The notes beneath the pieces are model-generated. The model was not told the DNA's origin and ran no database searches. It was given only the letters and a program-made list of their open reading frames with translations. A DNA stretch of 64,000 nucleotides from Paeniglutamicibacter quisquiliarum (GTDB lineage: Bacteria; Actinomycetota; Actinomycetes; Actinomycetales; Micrococcaceae): assembly GCF_019084045.1 (NCBI RefSeq), contig NZ_JAHRED010000010.1:91826-155825 (forward strand). The letters run 5' to 3'. A program made the position numbers and the translations under genes. This document shows, piece by piece, positions 47,196-55,819 of the stretch. Every line of letters begins with the position of its first letter. Position 1 is the stretch's first letter.

Positions 47196-47927
47196 TTAGG
47201 AGAAAACTCCCGAACGCCGTGCCGTGGTCCTGGCAGCGAAAAGGAGTGCTGCTCCGGCAGCGGCAACGGTCCCGGCAATCATTGCCTCCGAGTGCAGAAG
47301 CATGTCGTGCGTAGCACTGGCGCCAAGCACCGCTGCGATCAGGAAGCCGGCCAGCAGCTCACCCAGCATCGTTGACCCCAGGAGGAAGAGACAGGCTGTC
47401 ATGGCAGCGCGCAACCTCGATCCCCACAGACAAGCCAGTGATATCAGGCCGGCAAAAACGGCCAGGTCCTGTGTCCGCAGCAGCCACAGGGAATATTCCA
47501 TTTGCTCCGAAGAGGCGATGGTTCCCGGGGTGAGGACATTCATGGCTTGGAAGGCAAGGGAAACGGCCACGAGCAGGGCAAGCAGCATCTCGATCACCTT
47601 GCGGAGTATCCCCGGACCGTGCACGGCCAAGACTCCGATGGCCATGGCCGCCACCCCGAGTGCCAGCGCCCAGATGCCCGCGGCTTGCAGCCGGGCAGCG
47701 GCCTCAAGACTCGCGGTCGGATCAAACGAGGCCGGCACCGGGCCTTCGCCCAGGGCAATCCCGCTTGGTTCAAGGCTGCTGAACGCGGCTCGGCGTTGGA
47801 ATGCGGCCAGAAGCCGCAGGGTCGCCGACGCCAGGAACAGTGCGGCGGCCAGAAAAAGCCAGATGGTTGAAGCCCCTGTGAACCGCCCGGGACGCGTGCG
47901 CCGGGCGGGGTCCTTGATGGCCGACAT
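47196..47927 (-). CDS. Membrane protein, paralog of the previous gene
   Basis: A 243-residue protein with about five to six membrane segments. Its N-terminus (MSAIKDPARRTRPGRFTGAS) and a late ATHDMLLHSEAMIAGTVAAAGA block parallel ASHDTARWTETVVGATTAAAA in the neighbour. The loop after the first helix differs and lacks the aromatic cluster. There are no recognised domains, no cysteines and no obvious catalytic residues. The two genes are separated by 137 bases, each with its own promoter. The upstream regions are also alike, so coding and control sequence were duplicated together. Function unknown. Confidence 0.75.
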   Translation of the reverse strand: MSAIKDPARRTRPGRFTGASTIWLFLAAALFLASATLRLLAAFQRRAAFSSLEPSGIALGEGPVPASFDPTASLEAAARLQAAGIWALALGVAAMAIGVLAVHGPGILRKVIEMLLALLVAVSLAFQAMNVLTPGTIASSEQMEYSLWLLRTQDLAVFAGLISLACLWGSRLRAAMTACLFLLGSTMLGELLAGFLIAAVLGASATHDMLLHSEAMIAGTVAAAGAALLFAARTTARRSGVFS

Positions 47928-47933
47928 GGCCTC

Positions 47934-47961
47934 ACCATAGCAACGCCCCGGGCCAAGTCAA
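47934..47961 (-). promoter_or_regulatory. Leaderless promoter of the second membrane paralog
   Basis: TTGACT (47956-47961), 16 bases, TATGGT (47934-47939) on the minus strand, then six bases to ATG 47927. Identical geometry to the paralog's promoter, with the -35 and parts of the spacer conserved. Confidence 0.65.
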
Positions 47962-48032
47962 TCGGACGAGGGTCCGAAGACCCGCAAGGTTTCCGGAATC
48001 CACACCCGCATCGGCAGCCGGGAACCGGAAGC

Positions 48033-48245
48033 TCAGGCATGCAGGGTGCAGTTCGTGTCCCAGTTCGCCGGGCCGTTGCCGCCCGCGGCGTACTCGTCCA
48101 GCGGCACCTCGTCATCGGCCCAGGCCGTGAGGATCGGGTCAACGATCCGCCAGCATTCCTCCGCTGCGAAGCCGAAAGTGCGTCTGCGGAGCACGGCAAA
48201 GGCGTTCGACAGACCTGCGGTCGGTACTGGTTCTTCCTCCCGCAA
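48033..48245 (-). pseudogene. Remnant of the 3' end of zwf
   Basis: The frame contains AEECWRIVDPILTAW through PANWDTNCTL, identical at the DNA level over 119 bases to the end of zwf at 49811-49929. The upstream 27 residues are unrelated to zwf, and the final residues differ (HA instead of the PPAPARG tail). There is no catalytic domain, so it cannot be a G6PDH. It is a duplicated fragment, separated from intact zwf by the amidohydrolase gene. Confidence 0.8.
48046..48164. repeat. 119-bp direct repeat, copy 1
   Basis: Exact match, base for base, to 49811-49929. It begins GTGCAGTTCGTGTCCC and ends with CATTCCTCCGC. The two copies flank the amidohydrolase gene about 1.77 kb apart, in the same orientation. 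Confidence 0.9.
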
Positions 48246-48380
48246 GTGCTTATGGCGACCCCGCTGTTAGCACCTTGATGTCTAAGTGCATCGACTTTTT
48301 GCCGGCCCGCTTCATGGATCAGTGCCCCAAGTCACACTATGGTGAGCTGGGATTGTTCCCTACGAAAGGCATAGACACGC

Positions 48381-49709
48381 ATGTGCGAACACGACCACAC
48401 CTCGGGCCCCGTTCCCTCCAGGCCACTTGAACGCCGTCACGTATTGGCCGGGGCCGCTGCGCTGGCCGGACTGGGCCTCAGCAGCATGCTCCCGGCGGGA
48501 GCACTTGCTGCCGAGCCGGTGTCCCAGCCGCTGCAGCGCGGCAAAGGCAGACACCCGGGCGCGGTCATCATCGAGGGCGGTACCCTCATCGACCCAGGGA
48601 CCGGGCACGCGACGGAAGACTCCGTCGTGGTTCTGGGTGATGGCGTGGTCCAGGCCGCAGGAACGCGGGACGACACCCGAAAAGCGGTTCGCGAGGCCGG
48701 GGCCAAGGCGATCCGCATCAACGCGCATGGCAAGTTCATCCTGCCGGGCTTCGTCGACGCCCACGTGCACGCCCAGGCCTTCGAAGACGCCGCCCTGATC
48801 CTCAGCCACGGAGCCACCACGGTCCGCAGCGGCTCCTCCAGCTTCTACCAGGACATCGCGCTGGCGCGGGTGCCGCACTTCGCCCCGGGCCTGGCACCGC
48901 GCATGCACGCGGCCGGCCTGTTCGTTTCCCCCGACCAGGGCGATTCCATCCTGGCCGACCCCGATCTCGCGCCGCTGGCCGCCGAGCGCAGGCAGCTCAC
49001 TGATCCGAAGGATCTGGCGTATCTGACCCGGGTGAACATCTCGCGCGGCGCCACCGTGATCAAGACCCGTGCCAACCCTCGCGCCGGAATCCCCGAGCAG
49101 GACCCGCTGGAGCTGGTCTACGACAAGGAACAGCTCTCCGCAATCGTGCACGCCGCCAAGGGCGCCGGGGTGCTGTGCCACGGCTACAGTGCCAAGGGCA
49201 TCGCCGGCGCCGTGGCCGCAGGCGTGAAGAGCATCGAGCACGGCGTGTTTGTGGACGAGCAGGCCCTGGCGAACATGGCCAGGCGGGGCACGTACTTCAC
49301 CCCGACCCTCTTCGGAATCACCGGCATGGCCAACTCCGGCAACCCTGTGCTGGCCGAGCGCGGCCGCGAATACGGGCCGGTCTTGGCAGCTGCCGCCCGC
49401 GCCGCCAGCGAACTGGGAGTGACCGTCATCGGCGGCACCGACTCCTTCGGCACCGATGTCACCCCGATCGGCGACGAGGCCAACGCCCTGGCCGAGGCCG
49501 GGCTGGGCAACTTGACGGCCCTCCGGTCGATCACGACCGCCCCGGCCAGGCTGCTTGGCGTGGAGGGCAAGGGTGTGGGGCGCCTGGTCCGCAACGGCGT
49601 GGCCGACGTGGTGGTGCTGAATCGCAACCCGCTGGAAACCGCCAAGGCGCTGAGCGAAGTGCGCGTCGTGATCGCCCAGGGAGCGGTCGTGCGTAACGAC
49701 CTGGGCTAA
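48381..49709 (+). CDS. Tat-exported metal-dependent amidohydrolase
   Basis: A 442-residue member of the amidohydrolase superfamily (imidazolonepropionase/prolidase-like branch). The N-terminus has a twin-arginine signal: ERRHVLAG followed by a hydrophobic stretch ending near PAGALAAE, residue 44. Metal-site motifs in order are GFVDAHVHA near 126, the probably carboxylated lysine in ATVIKTRAN near 228, GVLCHGYSA near 260, SIEHGVF near 280 and GGTDSFGTD near 352. It should hydrolyse an amide or peptide bond outside the cytoplasm; substrate unknown. GAAAGG precedes ATG 48381. The gene is flanked by direct repeats derived from zwf and may have been inserted there. Confidence 0.87.
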   Translation: MCEHDHTSGPVPSRPLERRHVLAGAAALAGLGLSSMLPAGALAAEPVSQPLQRGKGRHPGAVIIEGGTLIDPGTGHATEDSVVVLGDGVVQAAGTRDDTRKAVREAGAKAIRINAHGKFILPGFVDAHVHAQAFEDAALILSHGATTVRSGSSSFYQDIALARVPHFAPGLAPRMHAAGLFVSPDQGDSILADPDLAPLAAERRQLTDPKDLAYLTRVNISRGATVIKTRANPRAGIPEQDPLELVYDKEQLSAIVHAAKGAGVLCHGYSAKGIAGAVAAGVKSIEHGVFVDEQALANMARRGTYFTPTLFGITGMANSGNPVLAERGREYGPVLAAAARAASELGVTVIGGTDSFGTDVTPIGDEANALAEAGLGNLTALRSITTAPARLLGVEGKGVGRLVRNGVADVVVLNRNPLETAKALSEVRVVIAQGAVVRNDLG

Positions 49710-49721
49710 ATGCTTTCGCGG

Positions 49722-49768
49722 CAAGCGCCGGCACGGGTTTCACCATGGAATCCGTGCCGGCGTGCTTG
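49722..49768. terminator. Terminator between amidohydrolase and zwf
   Basis: CAAGC plus GCCGGCACGG (49722-49736) pairs with CCGTGCCGGC (49752-49761) and, after a 2-base bulge, GCTTG (49764-49768). It lies between convergent genes. Confidence 0.7.
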
Positions 49769-49782
49769 GGCGCTGTGGCGGG

Positions 49783-51222
49783 TTATCCCCGCGCTGGTGC
49801 CGGCGGCAACGTGCAGTTCGTGTCCCAGTTCGCCGGGCCGTTGCCGCCCGCGGCGTACTCGTCCAGCGGCACCTCGTCATCGGCCCAGGCCGTGAGGATC
49901 GGGTCAACGATCCGCCAGCATTCCTCCGCGGTGTCCCCGCGCACCGACAGCGTCGGGTCCCCGGAGAGCACGCCGAGGAGCACCTCGCCGTAGGGCAGCA
50001 GGTCCGGGGAGTTCAGCTCCGCGGCGAGCGTGACGCGGTCCAGGGTGTAGAGGTCGCCCGGGCCGTTGACGTCCAGGTCGAGTGACAGGGTGTCGGGGCC
50101 GAAGCCGATCCGCAGCTTCGTGGGCTTGTCGGTGCCCTTGAATCCGGTGGGCAGGTGGGAGACCGGGCGGAAGGTGATGATCGCTTCCTTGCGCGCAGTG
50201 CCCAGCGCCTTGCCGGCGCGCAGGATGAACGGGACCCCCGCCCAGCGCGAGTTGTTGATGTTCAGGGTGACCTCGGCCAGCGTCTCGGTCTTCAGCGCCG
50301 GTTCCACGCCCTTCTCGGACGCGTAGTCTGGCACCGGCCTTCCCTTGGAGGTTCCCGCGGTGTAGCGGGCCCGGCGCGTGGAATCCGCGGCGTTTCCCGC
50401 AAGGGCGGTGGCCCGGATCACCGAGCCGAGGTGGTCGCGCACGTCGCGTTCCTTCAGCGTCGCCGGGGCGTTCATGGTCAGCAGGCCCAGGATCTGCAAT
50501 AGGTGCGACTGGATCATGTCGCGCAGGGCCCCGGCGCCGTCGTAGTACCCGGCCCGGTCCTCCAGGGCGAGTTCCTCGTCGTAGAAGATCTCCATCTTCT
50601 CCACGTGTTCCCCGGTGAACAGCGGCTCGAGCAGGTGGTTGGCGAAGCGCAGGCCCAGGATGTTGAACACCGTGCCCTTGCCCAGGAAGTGGTCCACCCG
50701 GTGGATGTTCTCCTCCGGGACCAGGCGGATCAGCGTCCGGTTCAGTTCCTGCGCGGATTTCTGGTTGGACCCGAACGGCTTTTCCATGACCAGCAACGTG
50801 GTCTCTGGAAGCTCCCCGGGCTCCAAAACCTCGCAGGCCCGCTGGCTCACCGCCGGGGGGAGGGCGAAGTAGAGGGCCACCGGGCCCGGCAGGGATTTCA
50901 CCAGCTGGGCCAGTTCGCCGGGTTTTGTGACGTCTAGTTCGGTGAAGCGGGTGTTGCCGGCGATGGTGTCGAGTTCGGCGCCGCCGGACTCGGTTGCGTG
51001 GCGCTTCGCGGTTTCGCAGACCTCGTTGACCCGCTGCTGCCATTTCTCCTGCGAATAGCCGGGGCCGCCGGCGCCGGCCAGGTTCAGCCCGGAGGCGCGG
51101 CCCGAGCCAATGAGCCGGGCCAGGCCCGGAAGCAGGAGCCTTCCGGTCAGGTCCCCGGAGGCTCCGAGGATCAACAATGTGGTTACGTGGGTGCCGGTCT
51201 GGGAGCTTGAATCAGGGTTCAC
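49783..51222 (-). CDS. zwf: Glucose-6-phosphate dehydrogenase
   Basis: First enzyme of the oxidative pentose phosphate pathway, making NADPH and 6-phosphogluconolactone. The 479 residues match the family. LLILGASGDLTGRLLLPGL is the nucleotide-binding site near residue 15. VMEKPFG near 145 has the substrate lysine. The active-site motif appears as RVDHFLGKG near 180, with glycine where most enzymes have glutamate or glutamine. The start is GTG 51222. The last 119 bases of coding sequence are duplicated at 48046-48164. It stands alone, without opcA, gnd or tal in the window, so it may be a secondary isoform. Confidence 0.92.
   Translation of the reverse strand: MNPDSSSQTGTHVTTLLILGASGDLTGRLLLPGLARLIGSGRASGLNLAGAGGPGYSQEKWQQRVNEVCETAKRHATESGGAELDTIAGNTRFTELDVTKPGELAQLVKSLPGPVALYFALPPAVSQRACEVLEPGELPETTLLVMEKPFGSNQKSAQELNRTLIRLVPEENIHRVDHFLGKGTVFNILGLRFANHLLEPLFTGEHVEKMEIFYDEELALEDRAGYYDGAGALRDMIQSHLLQILGLLTMNAPATLKERDVRDHLGSVIRATALAGNAADSTRRARYTAGTSKGRPVPDYASEKGVEPALKTETLAEVTLNINNSRWAGVPFILRAGKALGTARKEAIITFRPVSHLPTGFKGTDKPTKLRIGFGPDTLSLDLDVNGPGDLYTLDRVTLAAELNSPDLLPYGEVLLGVLSGDPTLSVRGDTAEECWRIVDPILTAWADDEVPLDEYAAGGNGPANWDTNCTLPPAPARG
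49811..49929. repeat. 119-bp direct repeat, copy 2 (inside zwf)
   Basis: The parental copy, in the 3' end of the zwf coding sequence; identical to 48046-48164. Recombination between the copies would delete the amidohydrolase gene. Confidence 0.9.
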
Positions 51223-51337
51223 ATATCCAAGACTGCCACGTGTTGAGAAATCAGGGGCGTGTTGTTGGTAATCTTGGATGTTGAGTCCAGCGGGTTAGAC
51301 CGCGCCTGAATCCCACAACGAAAGAAGTGCACGGCAC

Positions 51338-52888
51338 GTGTTCAATTCACTCTCCGACCGCCTGACATCCACCTTCAAGAACCTCCGCGGCAAGGGACGG
51401 CTTACCGAGGCCGATATCGACGGCACCGTACGTGAGATCCGCCGTGCCCTGCTGGACGCCGACGTCGCCGTCACCGTGGTCCGCGCCTTTGTCGCCCACG
51501 TCAAGGAACGCGCCCTGGGCGAGGAGGTCTCGGCCTCGCTGAACCCGGGCCAGCAGATCGTCAAGATCGTCAACGAGGAACTCGTGGCCATCCTGGGCGG
51601 GGAAACCCGCCGGCTGAACCTGGCCAAGAACCCTCCGACCGTGATCATGCTCGCGGGCCTGCAGGGCGCCGGCAAGACCACCCTGGCCGGAAAGCTGGCC
51701 AAGCACCTCAAGGCCCAGGGCCACACCCCGCTGCTCGTGGCCTGCGACCTCCAGCGCCCCAACGCCGTCAAGCAGCTGCAGGTCAACGGCGAACGCGCCG
51801 GCGTGCCGGTGTACGCGCCGCACCCGGGCGTTTCCTCCGAATTCGAGGCATCCACCGGGGACCCGGTGGCGGTTGCCCGCGACGGCGTCGCCGAGGCCCG
51901 CACCAAGCTCCACGACGTGGTCATCGTCGACACCGCCGGACGCCTGGGCATCGACGCCGAGATGATGCAGCAGGCCGCGGACATCCGCGCCGCCGTCAAC
52001 CCCGACGAGGTCCTCTTCGTCATCGACGCGATGATCGGCCAGGACGCGGTCAACACCGCCCAGGCGTTCAACGACGGCGTCGGGGTGACCGGCGTGGTGC
52101 TCACCAAGCTCGACGGCGATGCCCGCGGCGGTGCCGCCCTGTCGGTGGCCTCGGTGACCGGCAAGCCCGTCATGTACGCCTCCACCGGCGAGAACCTCGA
52201 CGACTTCGAGATCTTCCACCCGGACCGCATGGCCTCCCGCATCCTGGACATGGGCGACATCCTCACCCTGATCGAGCAGGCCGAGCAGAACTGGGACAAG
52301 GGCGAAGCCGAGCGGATGGCGAAGAAGTTCGCCGACCGCGAGGACTTCACGCTCGATGACTTCCTGGCCCAGATGGCCCAGATCCGCAAGATGGGCTCGA
52401 TGAAGAAGATCCTGGGCATGATGCCCGGATCGCAGATCTCCCGCCAGCAGCTCGAGCAGTTCGACGAGTCGCAGATGGACCGCATCGAGGCCATCGTCCG
52501 CTCGATGACCCCGCACGAGCGTGTGGCGCCGAAGATCATCAACGGCTCGCGCCGCGCCCGCATCGCCAAGGGCTCGGGCGTGCACGTCTCCGAGGTCAAC
52601 TCGATGCTCGAGCGCTTCGGCGAGGCACAGAAGATGATGAAGAAGCTCGCCTCCGGCGGAGCCATCCCGGGCATGCCCGGCGGCCGCGGCGGCGCCAAGA
52701 AGGGCGCCAAGGGCGGGAAGAAGAAGCCGGCGAAGTTCGGCAACCCGGCCAAGGCCGCGCAGCTTGCCGCAGCCGAGGCCAACAAGGCCAAGACGCCCTC
52801 AGGGGCGGCCTTCGGCGCCGGGCCCAAGGACTTCGACCCGTCGGAACTGAACCTGCCGAAGGGGTTTGAGAAGTTCCTTGGCAAGTAG
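51338..52888 (+). CDS. ffh: Signal recognition particle protein Ffh
   Basis: SRP GTPase of 516 residues that binds signal sequences on nascent membrane proteins and docks to FtsY. NG-domain motifs are GLQGAGKTTLAGKLA near residue 107, DLQRPNAVKQL near 140, DTAGRLGID near 195 and TKLDGDARGG near 252. The methionine-rich M domain covers about 300-440 (LAQMAQIRKMGSMKKILGMM) with GSRRARIAKGSG as the RNA-binding segment. A C-terminal Gly/Lys/Ala-rich tail of about 75 residues is longer than usual. The start is GTG 51338. The gene after it overlaps the last codons in another frame, depending on its start. Confidence 0.97.
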   Translation: MFNSLSDRLTSTFKNLRGKGRLTEADIDGTVREIRRALLDADVAVTVVRAFVAHVKERALGEEVSASLNPGQQIVKIVNEELVAILGGETRRLNLAKNPPTVIMLAGLQGAGKTTLAGKLAKHLKAQGHTPLLVACDLQRPNAVKQLQVNGERAGVPVYAPHPGVSSEFEASTGDPVAVARDGVAEARTKLHDVVIVDTAGRLGIDAEMMQQAADIRAAVNPDEVLFVIDAMIGQDAVNTAQAFNDGVGVTGVVLTKLDGDARGGAALSVASVTGKPVMYASTGENLDDFEIFHPDRMASRILDMGDILTLIEQAEQNWDKGEAERMAKKFADREDFTLDDFLAQMAQIRKMGSMKKILGMMPGSQISRQQLEQFDESQMDRIEAIVRSMTPHERVAPKIINGSRRARIAKGSGVHVSEVNSMLERFGEAQKMMKKLASGGAIPGMPGGRGGAKKGAKGGKKKPAKFGNPAKAAQLAAAEANKAKTPSGAAFGAGPKDFDPSELNLPKGFEKFLGK

Positions 52889-54095
52889 CCCCCGGGAAAA
52901 CCAGGGAGGCGGGCAGCCAGCCTGGCTGATCGCCTCCATGGCCCTGATCTTTGATGAGCCCACCGGGATCCAGTCCCACCGGCGCATCGAGGAAACCCTG
53001 CGCGCCCGCCACAGCATTTCCCTGCTGGCCGAGCCGGTTTCCTGGGGTGAGCACTCGGTCATCGAGATGGTGGTGGCGGTGAACCCCGAGGGGTTCATCG
53101 TCATGGCCGATGAAAACGGGGAGATTTCCTTCGGGCAGCAGATCGAGGGATTTGCGATCGCCCTGAAGCGGGGGACCGGCGCGCGCTGGGCAGACTTCGA
53201 CGGCGTTGACGCCGAGAGCGGGGAGCCGGTCGGCGACGAGGCGCTCGAGCACCCGACCGGCGGGCGCTCGGTGCTGCTGGGTACCTTCAGGGAATCCGAG
53301 GTGGCGCTCTTCGCCGGGGCCACCAAAACCGCCTGGCACCACTTTTCCACCGAACACGGTGACGTGGCGGTGCACGAGGGCTACATGCCCGAGATCATGC
53401 TCTCGAAATCGGCCTTCCCGGCCATCATGCTTTCCCGTCTTGGCCCGCGCTTTTCCATGGTCTTCTGGTTCGAGGGCCAGAGCCGCAAGCTCCACGGCTA
53501 CCCGGGCTTCGGGCACGGCTGGTCGGTTGCCGCCCAACCGGTGCTGGATACGGTTCCCGGCACCCAGGCGGCCGAGGTCTCCGAGTTCCTCACCCGCGAA
53601 TGGCTCGCGCCGGATCTTGATTCCATCGCCCAGCTGTCCGAATACGGCATCGGCCAGGACGTGATCACCCAGTTAAACGAGGCATTGGGCGGCAGCGGGT
53701 CGGTCGAGAAGCTGCGCACGGTCCTGGAGGTCTTTGGCCGTTCCGGCTCCCTGGCCGACTACGTCGAGGAAGGCACGGTGCCCGAAACCGCCAGGCTGGT
53801 CGAGCCCCGCGGCCTGGGCGCGACCCTTGCCAAGACCATGGGCGCCGAGGCGCGCGAGGCCAAGGGCATCCGCAAGTTCTTCAACGTCCTGTCCTGGCGC
53901 CCGCGCACCCAGGTGACCTGGGGAGTGGTCCAGGCCCTGATTGCGGTGGCCCTGGTTTGGCTCACGGACTGGCAACAGCCCTGGCTGCCGTTTTGGGGCG
54001 TGGCCGTCATTGCTGCGCTGTGGGGGATCGATGCGCTGTCGAACATCGGCATCGGCGCCTGGCGCCTGGCCCGGGAGCGCCGCTCCGCGCGCTAG
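52866..54095 (+). CDS. Protein of unknown function with C-terminal membrane segments
   Basis: A protein of up to 409 residues that I cannot assign. Residues 25-330 are soluble and acidic, with a beta-rich first half (HSVIEMVVAVNPEGFIVMADENG) and an alpha-helical middle. Two hydrophobic segments at about 350-392 (VVQALIAVALVWL and LPFWGVAVIAALWG) suggest a membrane-anchored C-terminus. The frame opens at TTG 52866, inside ffh; TTG 52878 and ATG 52938 (giving 385 residues) are alternatives, none with a good ribosome site. Same strand and tight spacing suggest co-transcription with ffh, but I see no functional link. Confidence 0.7.
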   Translation: MRSSLASSPRENQGGGQPAWLIASMALIFDEPTGIQSHRRIEETLRARHSISLLAEPVSWGEHSVIEMVVAVNPEGFIVMADENGEISFGQQIEGFAIALKRGTGARWADFDGVDAESGEPVGDEALEHPTGGRSVLLGTFRESEVALFAGATKTAWHHFSTEHGDVAVHEGYMPEIMLSKSAFPAIMLSRLGPRFSMVFWFEGQSRKLHGYPGFGHGWSVAAQPVLDTVPGTQAAEVSEFLTREWLAPDLDSIAQLSEYGIGQDVITQLNEALGGSGSVEKLRTVLEVFGRSGSLADYVEEGTVPETARLVEPRGLGATLAKTMGAEAREAKGIRKFFNVLSWRPRTQVTWGVVQALIAVALVWLTDWQQPWLPFWGVAVIAALWGIDALSNIGIGAWRLARERRSAR

Positions 54096-54551
54096 CGCCC
54101 CTGCCCCTGCCGCGAACCGGGCTGGTCTTCCCTTCGCGCGGCGGACCAACACGCCTTCCGTCCCGGCCCGTACCCTCCCGGAAACCGCGACCACGCGGCG
54201 GGCTGCAGGCGACTCGCCGCGCGGCCGAACCGTTTCGCCTCGGCCATGTCAAAACCCTTGTGCCCGTGCCCGAGTCTTGGTTTGCTCTTAAGCACAGGGT
54301 TCCCCGCAGACCCCGGGGAGGACCACTTCGTGGCGGACCCCATGGGGCAGCCGGGATGGCTGGGCGCCTGCGAGGCGCACCGGCATTCGACCGGATTGCC
54401 GGCCACGGACAACACCAACACGCAATCGCATCGACGCTGAAGACAACGGCATCGGCGCGAAGCATTTCGGCGCGCCCCGACAAAGCCGCCGGGCTTCGCA
54501 ACTTCCAAGGTAGACATCGCACCCAAGGCCACGACCACTGGGAGGAATACC
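54096..54551. other. 456-bp gap before the envelope module
   Basis: No supportable gene. A 161-codon minus-strand frame (54092-54577) begins with a hydrophobic stretch but overlaps the next gene and has no family features. A promoter for the module should be here, but I could not identify its sigma type. Confidence 0.4.
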
Positions 54552-55367
54552 ATGAGCGAGAACGATTTCCACACCAATTACCCGCCCGAGTCACCCTTGC
54601 GCGGACCGTCCACGCCGCAGGCGCCACCGGACTCAGTCGGCGACCCGCGCACCGAGCCGGCCCCGCGGGCGACCACCGAGACCGCGCCGCCAGGCGTCGG
54701 ACCTTCCAGCGCCCCGGAAACCATGGAAACCCGGAACGGGTCCGGCGGCCCGGCCGACGGGGGCAAGGAGGCCGCCGGGCACCTGGGCGAGACGGCGCGC
54801 AGCGAGGCGAGGCAGGTGGCCCGTGACGTCAAGGCTCAGGGGGCCGGCCTGCTAGCCGACCTGGGCGACGACGTCCGTGACCAGGCCTCGACCCAGCAGC
54901 ACCGGCTCGCCGTCACCCTGCGCCAGATCAGCGAGGAATTCGCCTGGATGCTCGAGGACCCGGGCTCCGAGGGGGTCGCCTCGAGCCTCGTCGAACGCGC
55001 CGCCGTGTACAGCGGAAACGCGGCCGACTGGCTGGACGAGCGCGAGCCCGGCGACCTGTTGGACGAAGCCAAGCGCTTTGCCCGGCAACGCCCGGGCACG
55101 TTTTTGGGACTCGCCCTCGGCGCGGGCCTGCTGGCGGGCCGCATGACCCGCAATGCAGGCGACGGGACGGCCGCGCGCCTCGGCGCGGACACCGTGTCAA
55201 CATCCCGCGGCGTCCCCGGGACCGAACCGCGTCCGGCCACCCCCATGCCGCCCACGGTGAACCAGACGGTGGGGGCCGGCGGCGTCGGCGGAACCGGGAA
55301 CAATCCGGGCCTTGACTACCCGCCCCCGGCGGGCCTTCGAGCGGAACAGGGATTTGGTGGATCATGA
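54552..55367 (+). CDS. Hypothetical protein of a DUF3618/holin-superfamily envelope module
   Basis: A 271-residue protein. Residues 1-75 are a disordered, proline-rich segment and residues 75-180 are charged and helical (HLGETARSEARQVARDVKAQ to DEAKRFARQRPGT). A short hydrophobic glycine-rich helix, TFLGLALGAGLLAGRM, is near residue 190. The tail is glycine/proline-rich. The hydrophobic segment preceded by ARQRPGTFL resembles the NPLAAGMIAFGAGMLLGG segment of the third gene, so both may insert in the membrane alike. The start ATG 54552 has GGAGG upstream and the stop overlaps the next start (ATGA). Such three-gene modules are common in actinobacteria and often stress-related; that role is inferred. 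Confidence 0.78.
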   Translation: MSENDFHTNYPPESPLRGPSTPQAPPDSVGDPRTEPAPRATTETAPPGVGPSSAPETMETRNGSGGPADGGKEAAGHLGETARSEARQVARDVKAQGAGLLADLGDDVRDQASTQQHRLAVTLRQISEEFAWMLEDPGSEGVASSLVERAAVYSGNAADWLDEREPGDLLDEAKRFARQRPGTFLGLALGAGLLAGRMTRNAGDGTAARLGADTVSTSRGVPGTEPRPATPMPPTVNQTVGAGGVGGTGNNPGLDYPPPAGLRAEQGFGGS

Positions 55368-55819
55368 GCGAGCATTCCACACACACCGGAACACACCGCG
55401 CCACGGCACCCCCGCGCAATGACGGGACCACCGAGACATCCGGCGCCTCCCTCGGCGAGCTTTTTTCCGAGCTGAGCCGAAACGTGTCGGCTCTCGTGAG
55501 CCAGGAAGTCGAGCTGGCCAAGGCCGAACTCCGCGCGACCGCCCGCACGGCGGGCAAGGGAGCGGGAATGTACGCGGGCGCCGGCGTGGCCGGGCACTTC
55601 GTGCTGCTCTTCCTTTCCCTGGCCGCCGTGGCAGGCCTGGCAAACTGGATCGGCCTCGGCTATGCCGCACTGGTGATCGCCGCCCTTTGGGCAATCATCG
55701 CGGCCGTCTTGTTCGTCGCCGGCAGGAAACAGTTCAGGGACGTTGAAGGCCTGCAGCAGACCGGCGAAACCATCAAGGAAATACCCCGGACTTTCAACTC
55801 CAAGGAGGACACACCATGA
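55364..55819 (+). CDS. Phage holin superfamily III-type (DUF1469) membrane protein
   Basis: A 151-residue protein. The amphipathic helix SLGELFSELSRNVSALVSQEVELAKAELR (residues ~30-60, shown in part in the family as the conserved region) is followed by two membrane helices at about 72-92 and 97-118. This is the usual layout of PF07332 proteins. Despite the name these are normally host envelope proteins, not phage lysis factors. It overlaps both neighbours by four bases (ATGA), so the three proteins are probably made in fixed ratio and may form one membrane complex. Confidence 0.82.
   Translation: MSEHSTHTGTHRATAPPRNDGTTETSGASLGELFSELSRNVSALVSQEVELAKAELRATARTAGKGAGMYAGAGVAGHFVLLFLSLAAVAGLANWIGLGYAALVIAALWAIIAAVLFVAGRKQFRDVEGLQQTGETIKEIPRTFNSKEDTP

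Noticed and set aside
48165..48300. Possible transposase or resolvase remnant next to the zwf fragment
   Set aside because: Sequence could not be matched convincingly to any transposase; calling it mobile DNA would be speculation.
54092..54577. 161-codon minus-strand frame with a hydrophobic start
   Set aside because: Overlaps the well-supported gene at 54552, has no ribosome site and no family features.
55364..55819. Holin-like gene as evidence for a prophage
   Set aside because: PF07332-type proteins are common chromosomal envelope proteins; there are no other phage genes here.
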